From NCBI RefSeq assembly GCF_004342665.1, contig NZ_SMBY01000004.1:217198-270423 (forward strand): 53,226 nucleotides of DNA, written 5' to 3'. This DNA is from Samsonia erythrinae (lineage in GTDB: Bacteria > Pseudomonadota > Gammaproteobacteria > Enterobacterales > Enterobacteriaceae). Below the pieces are notes generated by a model that worked only from the letters and a program-made list of their open reading frames with translations, had not been told where the DNA came from and did no database searches. The translations under genes and the position numbers were made by a program. Shown in pieces: positions 9,616-21,885 of this stretch. Each line of letters begins with the position of its first letter. Within the stretch, counting starts at the first letter, position 1.

Positions 9616-9807
9616 TTCCGTCCCGGAGGACATCACGTTATTAGCGCTTCGGATTAATCAATGAGTTAGTGAGTCTATCATTTCTCATCGCGCGACTATA
9701 TATCGGGCGAGCGCTCGATATCATTGTGAAAATTATAGTTAGTTCACTATTTATTGGTCTATTCCCGTGATTGTTGGTCTTATCATGGACGATAAAAACT
9801 GTTAAAA

Positions 9808-9821
9808 TTGACCAATATCAA
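9808..9821 (+). promoter_or_regulatory. FNR-type operator in the fnr leader
   Basis: TTGACCAATATCAA matches the FNR consensus TTGAT-N4-ATCAA at all but one position and lies 20 bases before the fnr start. Negative autoregulation of fnr through such a site is known in E. coli; this copy suggests the same here. Confidence 0.75.
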
Positions 9822-9841
9822 TTATTGCCTGAGCAAAACCT

Positions 9842-10588
9842 ATGATCCCGGAAAAGCGAATTATCCGACGCATCCAGTCTGGCGGTTGTGCAATCCACTG
9901 TCAGGATTGCAGTATCAGTCAGCTATGCATCCCTTTCACCCTGAATGAGCACGAGCTTGACCAGCTCGACAACATCATTGAAAGGAAGAAGCCTATCCAG
10001 AAGGGGCAAGCGCTGTTTAAAGCAGGTGATGAGTTGAAATCGCTGTATGCCATTCGTTCAGGCACGATAAAAAGTTACACCATCACGGAACAAGGCGACG
10101 AGCAGATCACCGGGTTTCATCTGGCCGGCGATCTGGTCGGTTTTGATGCGATTGGTAACGCTTTGCACCCCAGCTTCGCTCAGGCATTAGAAACTTCAAT
10201 GGTCTGTGAAATCCCTTTCGAAACGCTGGACGATCTCTCCGGGAAAATGCCGAATTTGCGCCAGCAGATCATGCGCCTGATGAGCGGTGAAATCCGCGGC
10301 GATCAGGACATGATCCTGCTACTGTCGAAAAAGAATGCTGAAGAGCGTCTGGCGGCATTTGTTTACAATCTCTCCCGTCGATTTGCGGAACGCGGTTTTT
10401 CACCGCGAGAATTCCGTCTGACCATGACGCGCGGCGATATTGGCAACTATCTGGGGTTGACCGTTGAAACTATCAGCCGTTTGCTGGGGCGTTTCCAAAA
10501 AAGCGGTATTCTGGCGGTAAAAGGGAAATACATCACAATTGAGAATGTGGAAGCCCTTTCCGAGTTAGCCGGCTCTTCTCGTCGATAA
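9842..10588 (+). CDS. fnr: FNR, oxygen-sensing global transcription regulator
   Basis: 248 residues of the CRP/FNR family. The [4Fe-4S] ligands are present: C20, C23 and C29 in the N-terminal [10 protein letters not shown] stretch and the distal cysteine at about residue 122 (SMVCEIP). The C-terminal helix-turn-helix carries VETISRLLG, whose E, S and R read the TTGAT half-site. Under anaerobiosis the dimer activates respiratory and fermentative genes and represses aerobic ones. A near-consensus FNR site overlaps its own promoter region. Followed by uspE as in E. coli. Confidence 0.97.
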   Translation: MIPEKRIIRRIQSGGCAIHCQDCSISQLCIPFTLNEHELDQLDNIIERKKPIQKGQALFKAGDELKSLYAIRSGTIKSYTITEQGDEQITGFHLAGDLVGFDAIGNALHPSFAQALETSMVCEIPFETLDDLSGKMPNLRQQIMRLMSGEIRGDQDMILLLSKKNAEERLAAFVYNLSRRFAERGFSPREFRLTMTRGDIGNYLGLTVETISRLLGRFQKSGILAVKGKYITIENVEALSELAGSSRR

Positions 10589-10764
10589 CCTCTTTGACGT
10601 TGCCACCGTCCCCGCGGTCGACAACGTCATTCCCCTCTCGTCTTTTCCTATCTTCGTGATATTTCTTATTTTGTCATTCTGTGCGGCTTCTCTGTTGTCC
10701 AAATCGATTACGTTGCGGTACTCTTGATTAACAGTCTGTGGAGTAACAGCTGTTTGGAGGAGCT

Positions 10765-11715
10765 ATGGCAAAGTATCAGAATCTACTGGTAGCTATTGAC
10801 CCAAATCAGGATGACCAACCAGCGCTGCGTCGGGCGGTTTACCTGGTTCAGCGACTTGGCGGCCGTATTAAGGCATTTCTGCCGATTTACGATTTTTCCT
10901 ATGAGATGACAACCCTGCTTTCTCCCGATGAAAGAGTGGAGATGCGTCAGGGCGTTATTCAACAACGCACTGAGTGGATAGCCGAGCAGTGTAAATACTA
11001 TCTTGAAGCGGGCATACCGATAGAGATCAAAGTGGTCTGGCACAATAAACCATTTGAGGCCATTATCCGGGAGGTTATTGCCGGCCAGCACGACCTGCTA
11101 TTGAAAATGGCACATCAGCACGATCGGCTGGAGGCCGTCATCTTTACTCCGACAGATTGGCAGCTGCTGCGTAAGTGCCCTTGCCCGGTTTGGATGGTAA
11201 AAGATCAACCGTGGCCAACCGGAGGACGGGCGTTGGTTGCCGTCAATCTGGCTAGCGAAGATCCCTATCACGATCCGTTAAATATCAAGCTGGTGTCGGA
11301 AACGCTGGCGCTGGCCAAACAGGCTAACCAGACAGAGGTGCATCTGGTTAGCGCCTATCCCGTTACCCCTATCAATATTGCCATCGAATTGCCGGATTTT
11401 GACCCCAGCGTTTATAACGATGCCATCCGAGGCCAGCACTTGATTGCCATGAAGGCATTGAGGCAAAAATTCGGTTTGGATGAGCGCGTCACGCATGTGG
11501 AAAAGGGTCTGCCGGAGGAAGTGATTCCCGATCTGGCGGAGCATTTACAAGCCGGTATTGTGGTTCTGGGGTCGTTAGGCCGAACCGGCCTTTCCGCCGC
11601 CTTTATTGGTAACACCGTCGAGCATGTCATTGATCACCTGAAGTGTGACTTGCTCGCGATCAAACCCGATGATTTTATTTCGCCGATTACGCTGGAAGAC
11701 GGAGACAACAGCTGA
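10765..11715 (+). CDS. uspE: Tandem universal stress protein UspE
   Basis: 316 residues made of two Usp domains. The N-terminal domain opens with [14 protein letters not shown], the C-terminal one ends with the nucleotide-loop pattern [16 protein letters not shown]. UspE helps survival of DNA damage and stress and affects motility and adhesion in E. coli. Cytoplasmic. A strong GGAGG (10757-10761) precedes the ATG. It is the gene after fnr, as in E. coli, with its own terminator at 11748-11774. Confidence 0.94.
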   Translation: MAKYQNLLVAIDPNQDDQPALRRAVYLVQRLGGRIKAFLPIYDFSYEMTTLLSPDERVEMRQGVIQQRTEWIAEQCKYYLEAGIPIEIKVVWHNKPFEAIIREVIAGQHDLLLKMAHQHDRLEAVIFTPTDWQLLRKCPCPVWMVKDQPWPTGGRALVAVNLASEDPYHDPLNIKLVSETLALAKQANQTEVHLVSAYPVTPINIAIELPDFDPSVYNDAIRGQHLIAMKALRQKFGLDERVTHVEKGLPEEVIPDLAEHLQAGIVVLGSLGRTGLSAAFIGNTVEHVIDHLKCDLLAIKPDDFISPITLEDGDNS

Positions 11716-11747
11716 TTGCAACACGTCATCATATTCGAGCCAACCAC

Positions 11748-11774
11748 TGCCAGCCTTCGTGCTGGCATTTTTTT
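11748..11774 (+). terminator. Rho-independent terminator of uspE
   Basis: TGCCAGC (11748-11754), loop CTTCGT, GCTGGCA (11761-11767), then seven T (11768-11774). Classical stem and T tract, 33 bases after the uspE stop. Confidence 0.9.
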
Positions 11775-11805
11775 ATTCTTTCCGCTGAACCTCTTTTCAC
11801 ATGTC

Positions 11806-11831
11806 AAAAGGGGCGAATTCTCGCCCCTTTT
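11806..11831. terminator. Bidirectional terminator between uspE and pntB
   Basis: AAAAGGGGCGA (11806-11816) and its perfect complement TCGCCCCTTTT (11821-11831) around ATTC. The A and T ends give a short T tract in both directions; it sits 20 bases beyond the pntB stop. Confidence 0.85.
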
Positions 11832-11851
11832 GACCGTTGACATCATGATGC

Positions 11852-13240
11852 TTAAAGCGCTTTCAGAATGGCCTCAACGCTGTCTTTCGCATCACCGAAC
11901 AGCATCTGCGTGTTCTCTTTAAAGAACAGCGGGTTCTGCACACCGGCGTAGCCCGTATTCATTGAGCGTTTGAACACGATAACATTCTGCGCTTTCCACA
12001 CTTCCAGAACCGGCATACCGGCGATAGGGCTATGCGGATCCTCTTGCGCCGCGGGGTTAACCGTGTCGTTCGCGCCAATCACCAGAACAGTATCGGTATC
12101 CGAGAAATCATCATTGATTTCATCCATTTCCAGCACGATATCGTAGGGTACTTTCGCTTCGGCCAGCAGCACGTTCATATGGCCTGGCAAACGTCCGGCC
12201 ACCGGGTGGATGCCAAAACGAACATTGACGCCACGCGCGCGCAGCTTAGCGGTGATGTCATGTACCGGATATTGCGCCTGCGCCACGGCCATACCGTATC
12301 CGGGCGTAATGATGACGGACGTCGAATTTTTGAGCAGCTCAGCCACCTCTTCCGCAGATGCTTCGCGGTACTCTCCTACTTCTTCACTTTCACCGGAAGA
12401 CGAGCCGTCTGTACCAAAACCCCCGGCGATCACGCTGATAAAGGAACGGTTCATCGCCTTACACATAATATAAGACAGGATGGCGCCGGAGGAACCGACC
12501 AGCGCACCGGTCACAATCAGCAGATCGTTGCTCAGCATGAAGCCTGCCGCCGCGGCCGCCCAACCGGAGTAGGAGTTCAGCATTGACACGACTACCGGCA
12601 TATCCGCACCACCGATCGACGCCACCAGATGCCAGCCAAATGCCAGCGCGATGGCCGTCATCAGAATCAGCGCCAGAACCTGTAATGCCACACTGCCGGT
12701 GTTAATGAACACCAATAACAGCAGGAAAGACACCACCAGCGCCGCCAGATTCATTTTATGCCGATGCGGCAGCATTAACGGTTTGGACGAAATTTTGCCA
12801 CGCAGTTTGCCAAACGCCACCACGGAGCCGGTAAAGGTAACAGCCCCGATGAAGATCCCCAGGAAAACTTCCGTTAAATGGATATTCACCATCACCGGAT
12901 CGGTGATCTCACCGTGATCGAGGAAGCTGTTAAAGCCTACCAGTACCGCCGCCAGACCGACAAAACTGTGCAGAATAGCCACCAGTTCCGGCATTTCGGT
13001 CATTTCGACTTTGCGTGCCAGATACACGCCGATTGACCCGCCAATCACCATCGCCACGATGATCCAACCCACATTACCTGAATCGGGCCCGAGAATCGTC
13101 GCAATCAGCGCAATGGCCATCCCGCTGATGCCAAAGATATTCCCCTGTTGCGACGTTTCATGCTTGGATAACCCGGCCAAACTGAAAATAAACAGAATTG
13201 CGGCAACAATGTATGCAGCAGTTACTAATCCACCAGACAT
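11852..13240 (-). CDS. pntB: NAD(P) transhydrogenase subunit beta
   Basis: 462 residues, the usual PntB length. The N-terminal part is the membrane domain dII with about nine hydrophobic helices ([22 protein letters not shown] onward); the C-terminal domain dIII binds NADP(H) with the [10 protein letters not shown] loop and a [17 protein letters not shown] ending. With PntA it couples inward proton flow to hydride transfer from NADH to NADP+, supplying NADPH. It follows pntA by 10 bases on the minus strand and is co-transcribed. Confidence 0.97.
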   Translation of the reverse strand: MSGGLVTAAYIVAAILFIFSLAGLSKHETSQQGNIFGISGMAIALIATILGPDSGNVGWIIVAMVIGGSIGVYLARKVEMTEMPELVAILHSFVGLAAVLVGFNSFLDHGEITDPVMVNIHLTEVFLGIFIGAVTFTGSVVAFGKLRGKISSKPLMLPHRHKMNLAALVVSFLLLLVFINTGSVALQVLALILMTAIALAFGWHLVASIGGADMPVVVSMLNSYSGWAAAAAGFMLSNDLLIVTGALVGSSGAILSYIMCKAMNRSFISVIAGGFGTDGSSSGESEEVGEYREASAEEVAELLKNSTSVIITPGYGMAVAQAQYPVHDITAKLRARGVNVRFGIHPVAGRLPGHMNVLLAEAKVPYDIVLEMDEINDDFSDTDTVLVIGANDTVNPAAQEDPHSPIAGMPVLEVWKAQNVIVFKRSMNTGYAGVQNPLFFKENTQMLFGDAKDSVEAILKAL

Positions 13241-13250
13241 GTGTTACCCC

Positions 13251-15360
<2,110 letters not shown>

Positions 15361-16314
15361 ATGAAGCTGAAGACCACTGTTGTTGCGTCCACTCTGTTGT
15401 TATCTCTTTCGGCATTTTCAGCGCAGGCAGCACAGGAACTGACGCCTGAACAGGCAGAATCGCGACAACCTTTTGAAAGGATCACATTTAAAGGCCGTTT
15501 TAATGCAATCAATGAAGCGGTTGCCGCAGCGTCAAAACGCGCAGATAAAGCCGGTGCGGATTCATTTTATGTGCAATCCATGTCAGACGTGAATTCACGG
15601 GGCAACTGGAATGTCACGGTTGACCTGTATCACAAGGATGCGCCAAAAGCGGATCACGATACCCAATATCGTATTTTTCATGGCGTGAAAGAGTTGCCGA
15701 AAGATGTCGCCTACTCGCTGGAACCCTATGATACCGTCACTGTTAGCGGGGCTTTCTACAGCCAGCCAGATCTGAACAATGCTATCGCCAAAGCCGCAAA
15801 AGAGAAACAAGCGGATTCGTTCTATATCGTGCGTCAGGTCGATGTCAATTCAGAAAGCGCCAACCAGAAAGTCACGGCCTACATCTACAAGGCTGATGCG
15901 CCGAAACGCCAGCTTCAGAGTAGCGACGTTATCCCTGCGGACTCCGATGCCGGCCGTGCCGCGCTCGCCGCAGGGGGCGCAGAAGCGGCCAAGGTCGAAA
16001 TACCTGGCGTTGCTTTTTCTGGCAGCCCCAGCCGAAACATCGGCAACTTCTTTGAAACACAGTCATCGAAAGGCGGGCGTTACACTGTAACGCTGCCTGA
16101 CGGCACTAAAATTCAGGAACTGAACAACGCCACGGCGGCACAGATGGTGCCTTTCGATTCCATACAGTTTCGCGGCAATTATTCCAGTATGACGCAGGTG
16201 TCTGAAGCGGTTGCGAAACGGGCTGCCGACAAAGGCGCCAAGTACTATCACATCACCAGACAGTGGGAAGGCAAAGGCAACAATCTGACGATCAGCGCCG
16301 ACCTCTACAAATAA
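15361..16314 (+). CDS. ydgH: YdgH family periplasmic protein with three BhsA/McbA-type (DUF1471) domains
   Basis: 317 residues with a signal peptide cleaved near SAQA-A. Three DUF1471 repeats can be followed by the recurring pattern 'hydrophobic-F/T-V-x-G-x-F/Y ... A-x-x-A-A-x-x-A/K-A-D/G-A-x-x-F/Y-x-I': about 38-95, 120-180 and 260-317. Family members are small stress-responsive envelope proteins affecting biofilm and permeability; the exact role of YdgH is unknown. The adjacent divergent pntAB is the E. coli arrangement. A good AAAGGA site precedes the ATG. Confidence 0.92.
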   Translation: MKLKTTVVASTLLLSLSAFSAQAAQELTPEQAESRQPFERITFKGRFNAINEAVAAASKRADKAGADSFYVQSMSDVNSRGNWNVTVDLYHKDAPKADHDTQYRIFHGVKELPKDVAYSLEPYDTVTVSGAFYSQPDLNNAIAKAAKEKQADSFYIVRQVDVNSESANQKVTAYIYKADAPKRQLQSSDVIPADSDAGRAALAAGGAEAAKVEIPGVAFSGSPSRNIGNFFETQSSKGGRYTVTLPDGTKIQELNNATAAQMVPFDSIQFRGNYSSMTQVSEAVAKRAADKGAKYYHITRQWEGKGNNLTISADLYK

Positions 16315-16338
16315 CAACTCGCCGTATCGCCGAATAAA

Positions 16339-16360
16339 TAACCCGCAGCAATGCGGGTTA
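16339..16360. terminator. Hairpin between convergent ydgH and the ankyrin gene
   Basis: TAACCCGCA (16339-16347), loop GCAA, TGCGGGTTA (16352-16360), immediately before the stop of the convergent ankyrin gene (16365). Perfect 9-bp stem without a T tract. Confidence 0.6.
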
Positions 16361-16364
16361 TTGA

Positions 16365-16904
16365 CTATCGGCTCCTGAACTCCCCTTTCCCTAAGGTTTC
16401 TGCGCTGTTGCCTTGGTCATCCGTCGCTTGCAGGTCGGCCCCTTTTTCTTTCAGCGCTTTCAAAAGCGCTTCACGCTGAAACAGCGAGGCGAACATCGCC
16501 GCTGTCTGTCCGGCATGATTACGCTCATCGGGGTTGCAATCCGCCGCAATCAGCCGACGCGCGATTTTTATTTCGCCTTTAAAAATCGCCCCCATCAGCG
16601 CGGTATTACCGCGTTTATCACGCAGGCAGGGATCGGCGCCGGCTTTCAATAACGCTTCAACTGCCGCACCATGCCCATGATAAGCGGCGAGGATAACTGC
16701 GGTATAACCTTTTTCGTCCGCCACATTAAGGTTGTAATGAGAGGAGATAAACGTTTGAAGGATATCGAGATCGCCTTCTCTGGCCGAATCCCACAAATAT
16801 TGATTAAGTGACGATTTAACCGCCGCTTCGTCTGGCTTCTCTTCTTTTTGCGCCATCGATGTGCTGGCAACTAACAGCCCAAGTAGCAATATGAAGACTT
16901 TCAC
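16365..16904 (-). CDS. Exported ankyrin-repeat protein, catalase partner (AnkB-like)
   Basis: About 179 residues: a signal peptide (VKVFILLLGLLVASTSMA) followed by four ankyrin repeats, recognisable by G-x-TA/A-L...AA...G(H)...LL..GAD: about residues 40-75, 75-108, 108-140 and 140-172. Start: the GTG at 16904 has an excellent GGAGGA site 8 bases upstream and puts the signal peptide at the very N-terminus; the in-frame ATGs further up add a charged extension. It lies 67 bases after the catalase gene on the same strand. In Pseudomonas, the ankyrin protein encoded beside a catalase is needed for full catalase activity in or near the periplasm; a similar role here is inferred. Confidence 0.85.
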   Translation of the reverse strand: MKVFILLLGLLVASTSMAQKEEKPDEAAVKSSLNQYLWDSAREGDLDILQTFISSHYNLNVADEKGYTAVILAAYHGHGAAVEALLKAGADPCLRDKRGNTALMGAIFKGEIKIARRLIAADCNPDERNHAGQTAAMFASLFQREALLKALKEKGADLQATDDQGNSAETLGKGEFRSR

Positions 16905-16971
16905 TGTCTTTTCCTCCGTGATATGTGCCATTGCCCGCGCCATCAGAATGGCGCGGGACAGACTCTGGCTG

Positions 16972-18522
16972 TTAATCAGACAGCTTTTCGGCCAGTTTTT
17001 TCACGGTGGAGAGATCTGCGTTGCTCGCCGCAGTCAGACGCGTACCGTACTCCGCATCGGCCTTGTAGAAGTAGGACAGCATAATGTCGCGGCTCTCTTT
17101 ATCCGCCGTAGACAATGCGCCCCCCAGACTATTGACCAGGTCGGTGCTCTCTTTCTCGGTATAGGAGCGATACAGATCGCCGGCTTGCTTAAAATTCTGC
17201 TCACGCTGAATTTTGCTCTGCGTTGTCGTGCCTTGTAACGGCAGATGGCTATAACGGGCAGACGCCAGCTCCTCACGTGGATAGAGTCGGCTGGGTTGGT
17301 AGTTCACACCCTTGTTCTCTGTTTTTCCACTGTTCAGACTGCCGTCCTGATTCCCATTATTGACCTTATTACGGGGCGCATTGATTGGCAGGCTCAGGCC
17401 ATTGGCGCCAATGCGGTACATCTGAGTATCCGCGTAGGCAAACAGCCTTCCCTGAAGCAGCTTATCTTCCGACGGCTCGATGCCCGGCACCAAATTGGAA
17501 GGCGCCATGGCCACCTGTTCGGTCTCCTGGAAAACATTTTCCGGGTTCCGATTCAGTACCATCTGTCCTATTTTACGCTCAGGTACATCAGGCCAGATTT
17601 TTGTCGCATCCAGAGGATCAAAGGCAAATGTTTTCAGGTCTTCGGGCTTCAGTATCTGAATGTAGAGATCCCACTTAGGAAAATCACCACGCTTAATCGC
17701 ACTCACTAAATCCTGAGTCATATGGCTATAATCTTTCCCCTGCACCTGCTCCACCTGCTGTGGATCGAAATTTTTGACACCTTGCAGAGTTTTCCAGTGG
17801 AATTTCACGTAGTGGATTTCACCCTTGTCATTAACAAATTTATACGCATGAACGCTGTTACCATCCATATTGCGGTATGAAACGGGGGTTCCTTCGTTGG
17901 AATAGAGCTGCGTCAGCGTGCGGACAGACTCAGGAAGGTGGGAGAAAAAATCGAAACGACGCGATTCATCGTCCAGATTAGTCCGCGGATCGGGCTTAAA
18001 GGCATGCACCATATCGGGGAACTTAATGGCATCACGGATAAAGAAAGTCGGGAAGTTATTGCCGACCAGATCCCAATTTCCTTGTGACGTATAGAATTTG
18101 GTCGCGAACCCGCGCGGGTCACGCAACGTTTCTGGTGAATGGTTGCCATGAACGACGCTGGAGAAGCGAACAAAAACGGGCGTTTTGCTTCCTTTTTTGA
18201 AGACCTGAGCAATCGTCAAGTCAGAGATATCGGCCGTTGAGGTGAACTCGCCATAGGCGCCGGTCCCGCGCGCGTGAACAACGCGCTCCGGGATGCGTTC
18301 ACGATCAAACCGTTGGAGCTTTTGCAGGAGTTGTACATCCTGCAATAGCACAGGACCGCCCTCACCGGCCGTTTGTGAATTTTGATTATCGCCGACCGGC
18401 GCGCCGTTATCGCGCGTAAGCGTATCGGCAACGCTAGCTGAAGAGGCAAAAAGCGCCATTAAAACTAATGATGCGCTTTTCTTGGGAGAAAAGAACCTGC
18501 TCACAGAAAGATAATTCATCAC
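16972..18522 (-). CDS. katB: Periplasmic small-subunit haem catalase
   Basis: 516 residues. A signal peptide (about 1-33, ending SASVADT) marks export, unusual for catalases but typical of the KatB group with ankyrin partners. Catalytic residues are in place: the distal histidine H83 in RVVHARG, N156 in NNFPTFF, and the proximal haem ligand Y363 in RLFAYADT. It degrades hydrogen peroxide to water and oxygen, here outside the inner membrane. Its gene heads a two-gene operon with the ankyrin protein. The symbol is by similarity; KatB naming varies between species. Confidence 0.9.
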   Translation of the reverse strand: MMNYLSVSRFFSPKKSASLVLMALFASSASVADTLTRDNGAPVGDNQNSQTAGEGGPVLLQDVQLLQKLQRFDRERIPERVVHARGTGAYGEFTSTADISDLTIAQVFKKGSKTPVFVRFSSVVHGNHSPETLRDPRGFATKFYTSQGNWDLVGNNFPTFFIRDAIKFPDMVHAFKPDPRTNLDDESRRFDFFSHLPESVRTLTQLYSNEGTPVSYRNMDGNSVHAYKFVNDKGEIHYVKFHWKTLQGVKNFDPQQVEQVQGKDYSHMTQDLVSAIKRGDFPKWDLYIQILKPEDLKTFAFDPLDATKIWPDVPERKIGQMVLNRNPENVFQETEQVAMAPSNLVPGIEPSEDKLLQGRLFAYADTQMYRIGANGLSLPINAPRNKVNNGNQDGSLNSGKTENKGVNYQPSRLYPREELASARYSHLPLQGTTTQSKIQREQNFKQAGDLYRSYTEKESTDLVNSLGGALSTADKESRDIMLSYFYKADAEYGTRLTAASNADLSTVKKLAEKLSD

Positions 18523-18856
18523 GCTGTCCTCATATTATTACCTAAAGTCCATTCCCTGTAGCGTTAGCGATTACAACCTGATTTAGCTAAGGAGTTCCTC
18601 GCCTCAACTCTCAAGGTTATTCCGGACTGTCGCCGGAATACGCGATACTTTACTGATGCAAATATGAAGATGTGAGAGCCTGGGGCCTATTACATCAATA
18701 GCTTTAGGCTAACACCTACAGGCAACGTGGATAATCTGTCTAGAAATCAATAAAAAAGCATCATGGGCGGGGGAAAAAGCGCGGTGTTTTATTTGCAGAG
18801 AGTGACATTTTGTTATTTTTTATCCCACGCGTGTCAGACACTTCGCTTGAGGATAC
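18523..18856. other. Upstream region of the catalase gene
   Basis: About 330 bases between the catalase start and the kdsA hairpin. It should contain the catalase promoter on the minus strand. No ORF or RNA gene can be supported; I cannot identify an OxyR site with confidence by eye. Confidence 0.3.
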
Positions 18857-18898
18857 CGATCGGTGCATTAATGCACCTTACCTATAATGCACCGATCG
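18857..18898 (-). terminator. Long hairpin after kdsA with a nested palindrome
   Basis: CGATCGGTGCATTA (18857-18870) and its perfect complement at 18885-18898 form a 14-bp stem with a 14-base loop, 10 bases beyond the kdsA stop. The inner sequence GGTGCATTAATGCACC (18862-18877) is itself a 16-base palindrome, so two mutually exclusive folds exist. No T tract follows on the minus strand. Confidence 0.65.
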
Positions 18899-18908
18899 TC
18901 AACAGATG

Positions 18909-19790
<882 letters not shown>

Positions 19791-19819
19791 TTAACGCTGC
19801 ATTACTGCAAGACGGTTGC

Positions 19820-20629
19820 TTAATGTAAGACAATCTGTTTTTGCTCTATCGAGTGAATCTGGACTTTTATCATCTCACTCACCGGGTCTTCCGGACACTG
19901 CTCAACGAAGTAGCTGAGATCGGACAGCGCGATGTGGTCGCAATCCAGCTGCGCGTAAATCAGACCACGGTCGCGAATCTCATACGGATCATCCGGGTCA
20001 AATTGCAGCACCGCTTCGCTGGCTCTCAACGCCAACTCCATCTGTTTTTCTTCCATCAGCGCGACTTTCAGCGTATCCAGCATTTTACGCACGATTAGGA
20101 CGTTTTCGACTTCGTCCAGATCTTCATCCAGCAACTGGGTCGATGGGCCGATATTACCTTTCAACCACACGTCCAGAACATGTTCGCTCAACGTATCGCC
20201 ATTCAGCGGATTGATAAGCCACATCTCTTCGTCCATCCAGTCGGCGCGTAAAATCAACTGGGTTGGAAAAATCACCGGCATCAGCGGTAGGCCGAGTTCG
20301 TGGGCAATGTGCAGGAAGATGATACCAAGGGATACGGGCATCCCCTGACGGGACTCAAGGACCTTATCGAGCCACAGTGCGTCAGATAAGCGATAAACGC
20401 CACTGGCACCGCCAAACCCCCAGGTGTGGTAAAACAGCTCAATCAGTTTTTCAAGCTGACAATCTTGCGCAAGATCGTCAGGGATCGCGGCCCGGGCACT
20501 CTCTACCAGCTGTTGCAGATTTTGCCGCACATCCTGAGCGGAAAAGTCGCGGCGAATAGCCTGTGAAACCAACACGACACCATCACTAAGCAGTGACTGG
20601 TTGAATTCAAAATCAGCAATAGCATTCAT
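19820..20629 (-). CDS. sirB1: SirB1 family protein (transglutaminase-like/TPR)
   Basis: 269 residues matching SirB1 (YchA). The N-terminal half shows the GMPVSLGIIFLHIAHELGLPL segment of the transglutaminase-like fold (DUF1318-type), the C-terminal half is a TPR-like helical region (MEEKQMELALRASEAVLQFDPDDPYEIRDRG). Originally named in Salmonella as part of a locus affecting invasion-gene expression; molecular role is unknown. It follows sirB2 by 3 bases and precedes kdsA by 56. Confidence 0.93.
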   Translation of the reverse strand: MNAIADFEFNQSLLSDGVVLVSQAIRRDFSAQDVRQNLQQLVESARAAIPDDLAQDCQLEKLIELFYHTWGFGGASGVYRLSDALWLDKVLESRQGMPVSLGIIFLHIAHELGLPLMPVIFPTQLILRADWMDEEMWLINPLNGDTLSEHVLDVWLKGNIGPSTQLLDEDLDEVENVLIVRKMLDTLKVALMEEKQMELALRASEAVLQFDPDDPYEIRDRGLIYAQLDCDHIALSDLSYFVEQCPEDPVSEMIKVQIHSIEQKQIVLH

Positions 20630-20632
20630 TAG

Positions 20633-21028
20633 TTATTCCATCAGCAAAGGCGACTGAGTCAGTGCAACCAGCATGACCAGACCAAAGCATATTAAAGCAG
20701 ATACAAACGCCAACGCGCGCGTCTTCAAGCGCCGGGGACGTTTCCCCAGAGCGATCGCGCCAAGAAGGATATAAATGATAACGCCAAACAGTTTTTCCGT
20801 CAGCCAACTGTTCCCGAAAGTAAACGGATAAACGTGGCTAAGGATGATTAAACCAATACCGCTGATTAATAACAAGGTGTCGTTAATATGCGGCAGAATT
20901 TTAACCCATCGCTGCTGTAGCAGAGGCGATTGCCGGCACAGCCAGAAGAAACGCAGGACAAACAGGGAAATGCTGATGCCAACCGTTGCCAGATGCAGGT
21001 ATATCATGGCTGGATAAAGTGTTATCAC
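20633..21028 (-). CDS. sirB2: SirB2 family inner-membrane protein
   Basis: 131 residues with four hydrophobic helices (YPAMIYLHLATVGISISLFVLRFF; TLLLISGIGLIILSHV; LFGVIIYILLGAIAL; ALAFVSALICFGLVMLVAL), typical of SirB2 (YchQ). The start is GTG, overlapping the prmC stop as GTGA, so translation is coupled. Role unknown; conserved position between prmC and sirB1. Confidence 0.92.
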   Translation of the reverse strand: MITLYPAMIYLHLATVGISISLFVLRFFWLCRQSPLLQQRWVKILPHINDTLLLISGIGLIILSHVYPFTFGNSWLTEKLFGVIIYILLGAIALGKRPRRLKTRALAFVSALICFGLVMLVALTQSPLLME

Positions 21029-21885
21029 GTCTCTTTCTCCTCATTATGAGTACGATCCCGCCAGCGCCCTAATGAGACGCGGTCATGGCCGCCATAGTCC
21101 TGGCAGGTTTCGACCTGCGTAAATCCTCGTGCCTGCAAGAGCTCGCGCACCGCATCCCCTTGTTGCCAGCCATGTTCCAGCAAGAGCCAGCCGCCAGCTT
21201 CCAGATAAGTCGGGGCAAGTTTAATAATGGCGCGTAAATCCGCCAAACCGTTGTCAGCCGCAATGAGCGCGCTGGCTGGTTCAAAACGGACATCCCCCTG
21301 TGACAGATGTTCATCCGCAGCATCAATATAAGGGGGATTACTGACGATAAGCGAAAAGCGCTGACGTGAGAGCGGTGAATACCAGCTTCCCGCCAGAAAA
21401 CGAACGTTGTCGATCTCCAACCGCCGGGCGTTTTTTATCGCCAGCGCAACGGCATCCGACTGAATATCAATGCCGGTCACGTGACAATCTTGCCGTTCAT
21501 TGGCCAGTGCCAGCGCAACCGCCCCGGTTCCGGTCCCCAAGTCCAAAACGGCGCAGGGCTCCTGGGGGAAGCGCAATAAGGCTTGTTCGACCAGACATTC
21601 GGTGTCCGGTCGTGGGATCAACGTTACCGGCGAAACGGACAGTGGTAATGACCAGAACTCGCGTTCACCAATCAGATAAGCAATGGGTTCGCCCTGCTCG
21701 CGGCGCGCCAGCAGTTCAGCCAACGACTGCTGCTCAGCCACGCTCAGCTCGGTTTCACCAAACGCCAGCAGGAACGTGCGGGATTTCCCCGTCACAAAAC
21801 CCAGCAAAATTTCCGCATCCCGTTTCGGGCTTTCTCCCGCCGCCAGTCGCGCCGTTGCTGTGATTAGCCAGTCCTGATACGTCAT
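21025..21885 (-). CDS. prmC: Peptide chain release factor N5-glutamine methyltransferase
   Basis: 286 residues. The SAM-binding motif VLDLGTGTGAVALALA and the catalytic NPPY (VSNPPYIDA) identify PrmC/HemK, which methylates the glutamine of the GGQ motif in RF1 and RF2. It overlaps prfA, encoding its substrate RF1, by one base and sits in the conserved hemA-prfA-prmC operon. Slightly longer than the E. coli enzyme at the C-terminus. Confidence 0.97.
   Translation of the reverse strand: MTYQDWLITATARLAAGESPKRDAEILLGFVTGKSRTFLLAFGETELSVAEQQSLAELLARREQGEPIAYLIGEREFWSLPLSVSPVTLIPRPDTECLVEQALLRFPQEPCAVLDLGTGTGAVALALANERQDCHVTGIDIQSDAVALAIKNARRLEIDNVRFLAGSWYSPLSRQRFSLIVSNPPYIDAADEHLSQGDVRFEPASALIAADNGLADLRAIIKLAPTYLEAGGWLLLEHGWQQGDAVRELLQARGFTQVETCQDYGGHDRVSLGRWRDRTHNEEKET

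Noticed and set aside
12032-12586. 184-codon plus-strand frame opposite pntB
   Set aside because: Antisense shadow of pntB, rich in residues typical of reversed coding frames.
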